This document shows positions 52,241-60,302 of a stretch of DNA of 64,000 nt, piece after piece (position 1 is the stretch's first letter; every line of letters starts with the position of its first letter). The notes beneath the pieces were generated by a model. It did not search any database and was not told where the DNA came from. It worked only from the letters and a program-made list of their open reading frames with translations. Origin of the DNA: Bdellovibrionaceae bacterium UBA1609 (GTDB taxonomy: Bacteria > Bdellovibrionota > Bdellovibrionia > Bdellovibrionales > UBA1609). A program made the translations under genes and the position numbers. The DNA is taken from assembly GCA_002321895.1 (NCBI GenBank), contig DCMZ01000008.1:248001-312000 (forward strand), read 5' to 3'.

Positions 52241-53282
52241 ATCCCAACATCGGATCACTGGAAAACAAGAGGTCGAAATACTGCTTTTTCTCTTCACAGT
52301 TTTCTGTTTCCCAGCAAGATTTGGTTCTAGAGAGTTCTTGGTCTCTCTTTTTTACAACGTATTCAGGGCATACTCGGTTTTTTATGCAAAAGTAATAGCT
52401 CGCAAATGAGTCTGCAAAATCCTCTGAAAAACTCGAGACCGAATAAGGCGTGGGGAAATTTGATTGAGCTAATGTTTGAAAAAAACCTAGCATGGATGAG
52501 TTTGGCAGTTCAGGCTCTTTATAAAAAGAGAGCTTACCGTAATAAGGTAGAAGTGGTTTCAATTTAGGGACATACTTTTTTCGGGATAAATCCGTTTTCC
52601 AAGAGAGTGACATATACTTGTAATCACTAATGTCATTTATAGTTTTAGCGTTCCAATGGGGATGGTGTTTCCAGTTTGCAGAAATAACATGAGCTAACTC
52701 ATGTACTAAAATATACTCTAAGGTTTTAGAGGAAGTTTTTTCTGTTTCTGAAGTGAAGCGAACTGAAAGAGCTAACTCTCCCGGCTTAAACGGCATAGCT
52801 TCTCTTTTGCTAAACCATGTGTCCAAGGGGTCTTTTAGATAGTTCATATCCACTATTATAAATGCGCCAGCCACTTTACCCATTTTGTCGTATACAATCT
52901 CAGTGTAGCCAGTAGTGCCAAGTCCTGTAACGGGGAAAACCCCTAATAGTTTGAAGGAGTAGAGTTGGTGTAGTGTTTTTGGGAGGTTTTCAAATACAGA
53001 ATCTACAACCTCAATGATTTTCGGATCCCCGGAGGGGGCAACCACAGATTTAATGCCGTAGAGTTTGTTATCAAGATTAATGTAATCCAATACATATTCG
53101 TTGGCCTCGCGAACAGCCTTACCCTCTAGTTTGTACTCTTCCCAAAACTCAATGGTTCTGATGGGATGGCTATCGAGCCTCTTAGATAACTGTGCTCTGT
53201 TTTTTTCTCTAATTGCAGATTTTAGATAAAGGACACCACCCAAGAGTAGCGAAATTATTACTATAATTCTGAGGTATTTTAT
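52236..53282 (-). CDS. Membrane-anchored HExxH metallopeptidase-like protein, apparent AUA start
   Basis: A ~348-aa protein whose zinc motif is LVHELAHVISA, with a downstream acidic helix SEDFADSFASYYF that could give the third ligand, as in gluzincin-like peptidases. Taken from the first TTG (53243) the N-terminus MGGVLYLKSAI is a truncated helix with no ribosome site. Reading on upstream in frame gives (M)KYLRIIVIISLLLGGVLYL, starting at ATA (53282-53280), five bases after GAGGAGG. I therefore annotate an AUA start, making a K/R-flanked membrane anchor. Three cysteine pairs lie in the C-terminal part (CIKNRVCPE, CWETENCEE). Confidence 0.6.
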   Translation of the reverse strand: MKYLRIIVIISLLLGGVLYLKSAIREKNRAQLSKRLDSHPIRTIEFWEEYKLEGKAVREANEYVLDYINLDNKLYGIKSVVAPSGDPKIIEVVDSVFENLPKTLHQLYSFKLLGVFPVTGLGTTGYTEIVYDKMGKVAGAFIIVDMNYLKDPLDTWFSKREAMPFKPGELALSVRFTSETEKTSSKTLEYILVHELAHVISANWKHHPHWNAKTINDISDYKYMSLSWKTDLSRKKYVPKLKPLLPYYGKLSFYKEPELPNSSMLGFFQTLAQSNFPTPYSVSSFSEDFADSFASYYFCIKNRVCPEYVVKKRDQELSRTKSCWETENCEEKKQYFDLLFSSDPMLGY

Positions 53283-53331
53283 TTTTCCTCCTCTGCTATT
53301 TTAGCTTCAGCAGTCCAACTAAAGGGAAGTT

Positions 53332-53610
53332 CTATGGAGCAAAGTTCCCACTAGATATTGATATAAATAACAGGAATTGGTAAATATATAATGGAGCTGA
53401 AGTAAAAAGGAAAAGGACGATGGAGCATAGGTTCATCCTATATCCTGAATTGTTATTACTTCGAAAATTTTTTTTCAATCTAATTACCAAATAACTTAAG
53501 AAGCATATATTCAATATTCCCAAGAAATAGATATACCGTAAGAGAAAATAATTTACGATAAGTGCAAAAATACCCAGAACTAAAAGTGTAAGATCAATTT
53601 TTTTATTCAT
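53332..53610 (-). CDS. Small membrane protein
   Basis: A 92-aa protein with three hydrophobic stretches (DLTLLVLGIFALIVNYFLL, FLGILNICFLSYLVI, LCSIVLFLFTSAPLYIYQFLLFI). ATG at 53610 follows GAGGGAAAAAA. AT-rich compared with housekeeping genes here. No family recognised. Confidence 0.5.
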   Translation of the reverse strand: MNKKIDLTLLVLGIFALIVNYFLLRYIYFLGILNICFLSYLVIRLKKNFRSNNNSGYRMNLCSIVLFLFTSAPLYIYQFLLFISISSGNFAP

Positions 53611-53639
53611 TTTTTCCCTCGAAAATGAATTCCTATCCT

Positions 53640-53840
53640 TCAAATATACTTTTCAATAATTGCTGCTAAAAACATAAAGAAAAATGCAGAAAAAAGCCAA
53701 AATAGATTTGTTCGAGACTTCTTTACGACAAAATATTTTCTAAATGGAGTGAACTTTAAAAAAAATCCGAAATAGTTCGCTACACCCATAAAAAATGAGA
53801 GAACAAATAGGATAAGAGAAATGTACCAAAATATTATCAT
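53640..53840 (-). CDS. Small two-helix membrane protein
   Basis: A 66-aa protein (FWYISLILFVLSFFMGVANYFGFF, then NLFWLFSAFFFMFLAAII) with a basic loop between two helices. There is no clear ribosome site. It lies 29 bp upstream of the previous small membrane gene and may share a transcript. Could be a gene fragment. Confidence 0.4.
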   Translation of the reverse strand: MIIFWYISLILFVLSFFMGVANYFGFFLKFTPFRKYFVVKKSRTNLFWLFSAFFFMFLAAIIEKYI

Positions 53841-53929
53841 TCAAATAATCCAGGGCAAAAAAACACCTTTTAAGGAGTCTATTATTTTTTATTGCGGTAC
53901 CGCAATGCTTAAAAGCGACGGTACTCCAA

Positions 53930-54310
53930 CTACACTTCTAAGAATGCATGGCAGTATCCTACGGCCATAAGCAAATATCCAATGACATATGTCCTTCTCA
54001 TGGTTTTAGTCATTTTTGAGAATGCACCTTGACCAAAACTGAGTAAATGTCCTTTTCGTACTATCGACACTTTCGCGCGAATAACACAAATAGCACCGAC
54101 CACTAGTATTACCCCACCGATTGGCCTAGATGCTCCATGAATGGCATAGTGGAAAATTCCACTAAGGATAAGAGCTATCCAAAAAAAACTTATAAATAAT
54201 TCATAAGCTGCTTTCAGAGCTGAATCACCAGTATAAAATTTCCGTCTCCACAGTGAAAAAGGTGCGGACCGACTTTTGGGACTAAGAGCATCAAACGCAC
54301 CGAGTCCCAA
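53930..54310 (-). CDS. Membrane protein with N-terminus inside a repeat element
   Basis: A 126-aa frame with three hydrophobic segments (LFISFFWIALILSGIFHYAI, GGVILVVGAICVI, YVIGYLLMAVGY). Its first ~16 residues (GAFDALSPKSRSAPF) are encoded by the palindromic repeat at 54261-54325, and the repeat is followed on this strand by TTTTT, so a transcript from upstream would tend to stop here. The true start may lie downstream of the repeat, or the gene may be broken by its insertion. Treat as uncertain. Confidence 0.4.
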   Translation of the reverse strand: MGLGAFDALSPKSRSAPFSLWRRKFYTGDSALKAAYELFISFFWIALILSGIFHYAIHGASRPIGGVILVVGAICVIRAKVSIVRKGHLLSFGQGAFSKMTKTMRRTYVIGYLLMAVGYCHAFLEV

Positions 54311-54325
54311 AAGTCGGTCCGCACC
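54256..54325 (-). repeat. Palindromic repeat copy A with 23-bp stem
   Basis: A perfect 23-bp inverted repeat: 54261-54283 (GGTGCGGACCGACTTTTGGG...) and 54303-54325, loop 19 nt. On the minus strand it ends in TTTTT (54256-54260 on plus), the form of an intrinsic terminator for the gene at 54340. The 41-bp core 54261-54301 is identical to copy B. Confidence 0.8.
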
Positions 54326-54339
54326 TCAAAACAAAACTA

Positions 54340-54804
54340 CTATCTAAAAATCCAATGATTTAAACTAACCCAAAACCAGCACAATAAGGGTATCCAAATA
54401 TAGTTTAGGAGTAGAGAGAAAAAAGGTCTAACACTTTCTGGTCCGTAAAGTTCACCAATTGTTAAGCCAAAGGAAAAAAACAAAGTAAGGAGCAGCAATT
54501 GAATACCGATTGCACCACTAAGGCATATATATTTTGTAGCAAGATTTGAAACGTTTTCCTTTGTCGCTTTTCTGAAAATAAAAATTGCAAATAAAAAAGA
54601 AATTAGAATTCCTATTATGTCTTCAGTGAAAATACTAGGTAACGACCTGCCTTTATTGCTAAATAGAATAAACGTATCGCTTCCTAAAAATTCATAAAAG
54701 AACAATTGGATACATATAAAAATAGAAATCAGCCCATTTCCGACTGAGTTTTCAGTTATTCTTCTTGATACCATCTTAGGACTAAAAAATATTTTTAATT
54801 CCAA
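54340..54804 (-). CDS. Hypothetical membrane protein
   Basis: A 154-aa protein with four hydrophobic segments (GLISIFICIQLFFYEFLG, IIGILISFLFAIFIF, LSGAIGIQLLLLTLFFSF, SLLLNYIWIPLLCWFWV). Start TTG at 54804 with AAGGA upstream; an ATG at 54774 is the alternative. It lies between two copies of the 41-bp repeat, which may bound a mobile or exchanged unit. No family recognised. Confidence 0.45.
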   Translation of the reverse strand: MELKIFFSPKMVSRRITENSVGNGLISIFICIQLFFYEFLGSDTFILFSNKGRSLPSIFTEDIIGILISFLFAIFIFRKATKENVSNLATKYICLSGAIGIQLLLLTLFFSFGLTIGELYGPESVRPFFSLLLNYIWIPLLCWFWVSLNHWIFR

Positions 54805-54838
54805 TACTATATTCCTTATCCAATAACTACCTAGAAAA

Positions 54839-54879
54839 GGTGCGGACCGACTTTTGGGACTAAGAGCATCAAACGCACC
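54839..54879 (+). repeat. Palindromic repeat copy B (41 bp)
   Basis: Identical to 54261-54301: starts GGTGCGG, ends CGCACC, so the ends are short inverted repeats (GGTGCG/CGCACC). It lies three bases after the stop of the HAMP-protein gene and, on that strand, is followed by TTTT. Confidence 0.75.
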
Positions 54880-54882
54880 TTA

Positions 54883-55536
54883 CTAAGCCGAGATCTCATT
54901 TGAGGTATTAGAAGGGTCGTGATTTTTTAGTTGGGTGAGATTGTCTTCGGCAATATTGAGTTGCTGTTTCTTCTCACTGATCATTTCCTGTAGGGCAAAG
55001 AAGGAGTCCCGGTCCGCCGGGTCTACATGGATTTTCTCAAGCTTTTTTAAGTCTCTTGAAATGGCCTTTTGAAAAGAATGATAAAAGTAATTATAAGCAT
55101 CCACTAAATCTTGAAACTCATCCGTGTCGCGAATACGAACGGGTCTATCAAACCAGCGACCTCTTGAAAGATTGCGCAAATGATTTGTTATAATATGTAT
55201 TGGCGCGATGATTTTAGCAGTCACCTTTAAACCTAATATAAAAAAGAAAGCGCCAACAGCGACAAAGGTTCCCGAGGCTATTAAAATCAGACCACCATAT
55301 TCCCTGTCTAAGTGGCGAACCATATTAGGTGCATACTCGTAGGCAATGTCGGTAAAGATTTTGTAGTTCTCATTGAGAAAGTAAAAAGAAGGGATAAAAA
55401 CACAAGCAATCGCAAGTAGTACAATCCCAGAAACAAAAAAAGTGTATTTTAGTTGAAACCCCTGATCGATGAATCGAGTCTGCCGGGATTGGTAAGACGA
55501 TGGTTTAACTTTATCAAGCGGAATGGGATGTAACAT
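54883..55536 (-). CDS. HAMP-domain membrane protein without output domain
   Basis: A 217-aa protein with two membrane helices (YTFFVSGIVLLAIACVFIPSFYFL and LILIASGTFVAVGAFFFILGLKV) around a short periplasmic loop, then a HAMP domain (IIAPIHIITNHLRNLSRGRWFDRPVRIRDTDEFQDLVDAYNYF) and a coiled-coil tail (residues ~165-205). No kinase, cyclase or methyl-accepting domain follows; the stop is genuine with repeat B directly after it. It may act as a signal adaptor to a separate partner. Confidence 0.75.
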   Translation of the reverse strand: MLHPIPLDKVKPSSYQSRQTRFIDQGFQLKYTFFVSGIVLLAIACVFIPSFYFLNENYKIFTDIAYEYAPNMVRHLDREYGGLILIASGTFVAVGAFFFILGLKVTAKIIAPIHIITNHLRNLSRGRWFDRPVRIRDTDEFQDLVDAYNYFYHSFQKAISRDLKKLEKIHVDPADRDSFFALQEMISEKKQQLNIAEDNLTQLKNHDPSNTSNEISA

Positions 55537-55646
55537 ACTACTAGGATATCGCTGATTGTTTTTTCACCAAAGCTCTTCTATCATTGGAATAAGAACTCTC
55601 ATCATAGGTCAGTCGGCAATTATTGCCCTGAAAATAGAGGTAGCCC

Positions 55647-56444
55647 TTGAGAACTTACTGGATAAAATTCATCTCGCCTTTGGTCCTGTTATTTATGTTA
55701 TCCGGATGCACGGTTAAAACAGTGCGCTCCGCCGATGAAGACACTTCCCAAGGCGTAGAGTCCGTGACCAGTGAATACTCCATTGCTGAAGATAGATCTG
55801 AGTTGGAAAAGTTACGAGCGGAAGTACCTGAGCCTATAAAGCAAGACAATGACGACCTGGCCACGATTTTAAAATATTTTAACGATGGTAAAAACAGAAC
55901 TCCGAGCGAGATTCGCTCCAAATTTGAACGGCGAGTGAGGCGAGTTCGTGATCGCTTTCGTAAAGATCACCGTAAAGAGAGAGAGCAGTTTACAAAGCAG
56001 GAGCGGAAAAAGAGAGACACCTTTCTTAAAAACCTAAAGTCGGAGCGGGATAAGTTCACTCGGCAGCAAACTGGCCGTGAGGAGCGCAAGTACTTTTTTG
56101 ACGAACAATCCACTCAGAGAAAATCGTTTTTTGCGGACGAACGTGATCGGCGAAAAGACTTTGAATCCAGGGCTAAAGAGAAGTCCAATGAGTTTAACTC
56201 TTACGTAAAGGAAACTCGTCGTGAGTTTTTTGATCTCTATTCCGCTTACAGTAAAGCCTACTATGAGAGAAAAACCTTAGATCGTAAAAAGAAACAGATT
56301 CAGAAAAAAAATCGGATGAATCAGATGAACCAAAACTTTAATAATACGGGTGGCACTGGTGGAGCAGCCGGGAATTCGGTTTTGGAAGAGTTTCAGCAGA
56401 TGGAACAAATGCCGGGACAAAAACTTTCTCCCGGCGATCAATAA
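55647..56444 (+). CDS. Lipoprotein with 11-residue charged repeats
   Basis: A 265-aa lipoprotein (ISPLVLLFMLSGCTV; lipobox LSGC). Residues ~95-185 form hendecad repeats with a Phe every 11 residues: RKDHRKEREQF, TKQERKKRDTF, LKNLKSERDKF, then one 13-residue unit, then FDEQSTQRKSF and FADERDRRKDF. Such periodicity predicts a long straight coiled coil. The C-terminus is N/G/Q-rich. Start TTG at 55647 after AGAGGT. It would reach from the outer membrane into the periplasm or cell surface. Unknown function. Confidence 0.65.
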   Translation: MRTYWIKFISPLVLLFMLSGCTVKTVRSADEDTSQGVESVTSEYSIAEDRSELEKLRAEVPEPIKQDNDDLATILKYFNDGKNRTPSEIRSKFERRVRRVRDRFRKDHRKEREQFTKQERKKRDTFLKNLKSERDKFTRQQTGREERKYFFDEQSTQRKSFFADERDRRKDFESRAKEKSNEFNSYVKETRREFFDLYSAYSKAYYERKTLDRKKKQIQKKNRMNQMNQNFNNTGGTGGAAGNSVLEEFQQMEQMPGQKLSPGDQ

Positions 56445-56461
56445 CATGCCCGGTGGGCTAA

Positions 56462-57646
56462 TTATCTTAATTTAAATTTTACTACGATAGGGAAGTGATC
56501 TGAAAACCCGAGCTCGCTTTCCGTCAACGTATTGAAATTGTAGCGTAAAGGCACCCGTTGCTTGGATGGGTAATAGTCGCTGTCTCGACTGCGATATCGC
56601 ACCTCTCGGGTGTTTTCAGGTGTACCGACAATTCGATAAGTGTTTGGGATCACGCTTAAGCCAGCGGTGTCGCGAAGGTTATGCGAGATAAAGAAGCGAT
56701 CAAACCTTTGGTACTTACCTTTTGCGCTATACCAATAAGTGCCTGGAGGCATATATAGGGTCATGTTGTTGCTGGAGTCCTCAGACAATGTTTGTACATC
56801 AAAGAGATAGTTATCCCAGTAAGGGGAGTTTAAAACGTTGTGAAAGGCATTGGGGACCTCATGTCTTAAAGTATTAAAGTCTCCCATAACTAAAACGTGA
56901 TATTTGCTGCGGCCGATCTCCTGTGTCTCACGGTCGATAAATTCAGAGAGTGCGTTAGCTGCGGACATGCGTGCGATAGGGCCGGAAGCCTGTGACGGCC
57001 AGTGGTTTACATAGACACCGATCACATTTGAAGAGGTGCCCACTTTGGGCTGAAAGTGTACCTTTAAGATGTTTCTGGTTTCAAAACCCACTTGCTCGGT
57101 GATGTCCAATTCTTCGTGGTTCAAATACCTTAACTTGTCCTCTTTATAGAGAAGGGCTACATCGATTCCGCGTTTGTCGGGACTGTTTGTAATTACAAAG
57201 GCATCGTAGCCTAATGCTCTTTGTAGCATTCCGGCCACGTTGGCATTTTCTATTTCTTGAACGGCGAGAAGGTCAGGTAAGTCACCTTGCATCTCTACGA
57301 CCTTTTTAATCTGAGCGATTTTGGCTACAACCTTTTCGTCGGTCCAATCTGTATTGAGGCATTCTTCTCTATAATAAGATCGTGAAAGTCTTTGGCAATT
57401 GATCACTTTCCCGCGGTAGCTCAGTGGGAGGAAGGTGTGATCTAATTTTCCGGAGTCATGTTGGGCATCAAAAAGGTTCAGCACATTATAAGACATGACC
57501 TTGATTTCTGATGAAGAGGTGTCTTGCTTGATGCTTCTGCGGGCGAGGCTGCTGTCATTAACATCCGATTCCGCGCTGGCCTGAAAGGTTGAAAACAAAA
57601 CGAATACCGCTAAAAGCCTAAACAGCTTATTAGTGACTGACCCCAT
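56462..57646 (-). CDS. Exported endonuclease/exonuclease/phosphatase-family protein
   Basis: A 394-aa EEP-fold hydrolase with a signal peptide (LFRLLAVFVLFSTFQASAES). Motifs in order: VMSYNVLNLFDAQ, DLLAVQEIEN (metal Glu), IGVYVNHWPSQASG, HVLVMGDFNTLRHE, and FSDHFPIVVKF (Asp-His). It looks like a secreted DNase/phosphodiesterase of the ExeM/NucH-like type, but without extra domains. Start ATG at 57646 after GGGGGG. Terminator-like repeats are absent; it converges with the hendecad lipoprotein gene. Confidence 0.82.
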   Translation of the reverse strand: MGSVTNKLFRLLAVFVLFSTFQASAESDVNDSSLARRSIKQDTSSSEIKVMSYNVLNLFDAQHDSGKLDHTFLPLSYRGKVINCQRLSRSYYREECLNTDWTDEKVVAKIAQIKKVVEMQGDLPDLLAVQEIENANVAGMLQRALGYDAFVITNSPDKRGIDVALLYKEDKLRYLNHEELDITEQVGFETRNILKVHFQPKVGTSSNVIGVYVNHWPSQASGPIARMSAANALSEFIDRETQEIGRSKYHVLVMGDFNTLRHEVPNAFHNVLNSPYWDNYLFDVQTLSEDSSNNMTLYMPPGTYWYSAKGKYQRFDRFFISHNLRDTAGLSVIPNTYRIVGTPENTREVRYRSRDSDYYPSKQRVPLRYNFNTLTESELGFSDHFPIVVKFKLR

Positions 57647-57723
57647 ATCCCCCCCTAGATGTCGTACTAAAGACTAGTTAAAAAACTGTATCATGGGGTT
57701 CAGGTAGAGCAAGGATTACACGG

Positions 57724-58581
57724 TTATTTTTTCACTGACCGCTTGCGTTGTGTTGTTTTTTTGTGAGAACCGCCCTTACGAGGTTTTCTTTTTGAGGATT
57801 GTTTATTAGGCCCGGACGGCCTTTCAGCGTTGACCTTTTTTTCAGCAAATATTTTGTTCAGATCTTTGGCAGTGAGTTCTTTAAACTGACCAATTCTTAA
57901 ACGACCTAATCTTAAATTCCCAATAGCCACACGTTGAAGCTTTTTAACGTCAAAGCCCAGTTTGCCGAACATCTTACGGATCTGGCGGTTTTTACCTTCA
58001 TTGATAGTGATCTGCACCCAACCGTATTTATCACTGGAGCCATGTTGAATACGTTTTACCTCTAAGGCCTTCACCTTGCCGCCTTTTTCGATGGTGACTC
58101 CATGTAAAAGTCGATCGAGCTGCTCGGCTGTGGGCTGCCCATCCAGCTTAGCAATGTAGGTTTTTGGAACTTTAGATTTGGGATTTGAGACCTGATTGGC
58201 AAAGTCGCCATCGTTAGTTAACAGCAATAGCCCTTCAGTGGCCCAGTCTAGACGTCCAACAGGAAACAATCGAATTTTAGATCTTTTAAAATAATCCATC
58301 ACCGAACGTCGGTCTTCGGGGTCGGAGGTGGTGGTGACCACGTTCTTTGGTTTGTTAAAAGCTATGTAAGCCATCTCAGTAGGAGGGTTTACTTTTTTAC
58401 CTCGTACGGTGATGGAGTCCTCATAAGGGTCTACGCGTACACCCATTTCGCGACAGATTTTGCCATTCAGGCGAACGTAACCTTCTTTTATGAGATCGTC
58501 GGCTTTACGGCGAGAGGTGACCCCAGCGTCGGCTAGGTATTTGTTAAGTCGGATGAGGGTCGGTTTTTCAGATCGTGCCAT
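57724..58581 (-). CDS. rluB: 23S/16S rRNA pseudouridine synthase (RluB/RsuA family)
   Basis: A 285-aa pseudouridine synthase. An N-terminal S4 RNA-binding domain (RLNKYLADAGVTSRRKADDLIKEGYVRLNG) is followed by the catalytic block GRLDWATEGLLLLTNDG with the active-site Asp112, and KNRQIRKMFGKLGF. The C-terminal tail is very basic (RKPRKGGSHKKTTQRKRS). RluB (U2605 of 23S rRNA) is favoured by architecture, but RluE/RsuA cannot be excluded. It overlaps the upstream gene by 49 bp. Confidence 0.9.
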   Translation of the reverse strand: MARSEKPTLIRLNKYLADAGVTSRRKADDLIKEGYVRLNGKICREMGVRVDPYEDSITVRGKKVNPPTEMAYIAFNKPKNVVTTTSDPEDRRSVMDYFKRSKIRLFPVGRLDWATEGLLLLTNDGDFANQVSNPKSKVPKTYIAKLDGQPTAEQLDRLLHGVTIEKGGKVKALEVKRIQHGSSDKYGWVQITINEGKNRQIRKMFGKLGFDVKKLQRVAIGNLRLGRLRIGQFKELTAKDLNKIFAEKKVNAERPSGPNKQSSKRKPRKGGSHKKTTQRKRSVKK

Positions 58582-59567
58582 TGCCAGCTCTTTGGTTCTT
58601 GAGAGTTTTCTTTCATTAACGCTAATTCAAGCTGGGATAACAGAAGGTGAAGGTACTTGTCATTGGGAAAAAGGTTTTGCAGAGCAAATTGCCCTTGATG
58701 AAAGGCTTTGGCTGCAAAAGGGCCGGCTCCAGCCGTATTGTGAGTCAACATTTGGGTGGCTTTATCTAAAAGGCGGACCAAGTTTTGGTACTCTGGATCC
58801 GTTGTGGTGCTGACATAATTACTTTCAAGGCTTTTTAAAGTTCTATAAATCTCCGGAAGCTCCGAAAAGGATCGAAACTGCACAGGATGGGCTTTCTGCA
58901 TGCTGTAGCCTCGGAGGTAGCATCCGTAAAAAATTTGATTGGAATTAAAGTAAAACTGAGTGTGTGGGTTGATCTCAATAAACTGACCCGTATTACCTAT
59001 AAAATCTAAGTTTAGATCGTAAGTCAGTTGAGTGACCGGATTCATGGGGACGAGTTCGCCCTTTTTTAAATACCAAGTATTAGAAAATACATTCACCCGA
59101 ATGCGTTCTTTGCCTTTAATCAATGAGGCTTGACGGCCATCGGAGAGGGCAATCACGCGATATTCAATGTCTTCCGATTGGGAGTAATGGCGTTCAAGAA
59201 ATCGTTCCAAACACTCATGTTGATTATCCCGTGAATCCACCTGAATAAGCTGCCACTGATCGGCATGAGCCACTTCTTCCGGTTCAAACTGGAGAGCGGC
59301 TTTGCGGCCAAACCGCATAAGTAGATCTTTAAACTGCTCTGTGAGTTGCGGGATATTGGCTTGCCAATGGGAATAGCGTAAGGCCGTTAAATAAAACTGT
59401 TCGATGTCCGAGGCTGAAAGTTCTTTCTTGGGCGAAAGATAAGTGGAAAAGAAATTGTAAATGGTAAATCTTTGAGCATTTTTTTGCTCATCGGTTTGCT
59501 CTAAAAACTTAACGAATTGATTTACATTGCAGCCCATAAAATAACGATATTCAGTAAAAGGGGGCAT
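58533..59567 (-). CDS. Hypothetical cytoplasmic protein upstream of rluB
   Basis: A ~344-aa soluble protein with no signal peptide (NQFVKFLEQTDEQKNAQRF; EQFKDLLMRFGRKAALQFEPEE). The C-terminal third is helical (NLVRLLDKATQMLTHNTAGAGPF). Start ATG at 59567; a GTG at 59573 is part of the ribosome site. It overlaps rluB by 49 bp. Family unknown to me. Confidence 0.55.
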   Translation of the reverse strand: MPPFTEYRYFMGCNVNQFVKFLEQTDEQKNAQRFTIYNFFSTYLSPKKELSASDIEQFYLTALRYSHWQANIPQLTEQFKDLLMRFGRKAALQFEPEEVAHADQWQLIQVDSRDNQHECLERFLERHYSQSEDIEYRVIALSDGRQASLIKGKERIRVNVFSNTWYLKKGELVPMNPVTQLTYDLNLDFIGNTGQFIEINPHTQFYFNSNQIFYGCYLRGYSMQKAHPVQFRSFSELPEIYRTLKSLESNYVSTTTDPEYQNLVRLLDKATQMLTHNTAGAGPFAAKAFHQGQFALQNLFPNDKYLHLLLSQLELALMKENSQEPKSWQWHDLKNRPSSDLTNT

Positions 59568-59715
59568 CGTCACCTAAAAAAGCGATTAATCTTTTAACCC
59601 TTGAATTTAATTGCGTTTTGACAAATCAGGTTGTTAGAATAAAGTGCTTTTAAACAGAGCAGCAAGCCAACACAGCCTGCCGACTCAAAAATGAGCTCTG
59701 AAAGTAGGGGGGAAT

Positions 59716-60255
59716 ATGCCTAGGGAATTAAGTCCTGCGTTATTTGGCAGGCCACAAAAACCGGAAGCAATGGAAGAATCCCATGAACCAATGATGCCAA
59801 CATCTCCAGCTAACGAGATGCCAATGAGCCCACCGGTTCATCCACCACAGCAGATGGATTCTGTTGAGGCCCAAGTTTTTTCAGCCCAGTTAGAAGGTTT
59901 GAAAGAGCGCATTCATAAGATGACTCAAAAAATAGAGGCTTTGGAGTTAAAGAGCCGATCCGATGAAGGTCAATCCATGCACAAGACGGAGCGAGTTCAG
60001 TCCTCCATTAAGCATATGGAGTCCATCATTCGAACCCATGTGGGTGACGTCAATGGAAAGTTTGCTCAAGTGGCCAGTCGCCTCAATCAGCAAAAAGTAA
60101 ATGAAGCTAAAATTGAACAGATGCTCGATCGTCATGCTCAAGTGGTACAGACCTTTGAAACAAAGTTGCTGGGTCTGCAAAAAGTGATTTCCGAGCAAGA
60201 GCTTTTGTTAATGAATTATAAATCCGAATTAGAGGCCGCTCGCCGCCGTAAATAG
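59716..60255 (+). CDS. Proline-rich/coiled-coil cytoplasmic protein
   Basis: A 179-aa protein: a proline/methionine-rich N-terminus (residues 1-50) and a long coiled coil (LEGLKERIHKMTQKIEALELK, SIKHMESIIRTHVGDVNGKFAQVASRLNQQ, to the end). The strong ribosome site AGGGGGGA supports the ATG. The segment THVGDVNGKFAQVASRLNQQKV resembles bactofilin-independent scaffolding coils in pattern only. Unknown function. Confidence 0.6.
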   Translation: MPRELSPALFGRPQKPEAMEESHEPMMPTSPANEMPMSPPVHPPQQMDSVEAQVFSAQLEGLKERIHKMTQKIEALELKSRSDEGQSMHKTERVQSSIKHMESIIRTHVGDVNGKFAQVASRLNQQKVNEAKIEQMLDRHAQVVQTFETKLLGLQKVISEQELLLMNYKSELEAARRRK

Positions 60256-60302
60256 TAAACCGTCCATTGGGATTTTTAACCGACGTGAGGGGAATTGGGT
60301 AA

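Noticed and set aside
52160..52330. 56-codon plus-strand ORF starting MELLKIYKEL
   Set aside because: Antisense to the metallopeptidase-like gene over much of its length, weak ribosome site, no recognisable protein features.
50875..54804. Prophage or integrative element
   Set aside because: Small AT-rich genes and repeats are present, but no integrase, portal, terminase, relaxase or tRNA attachment site was seen.
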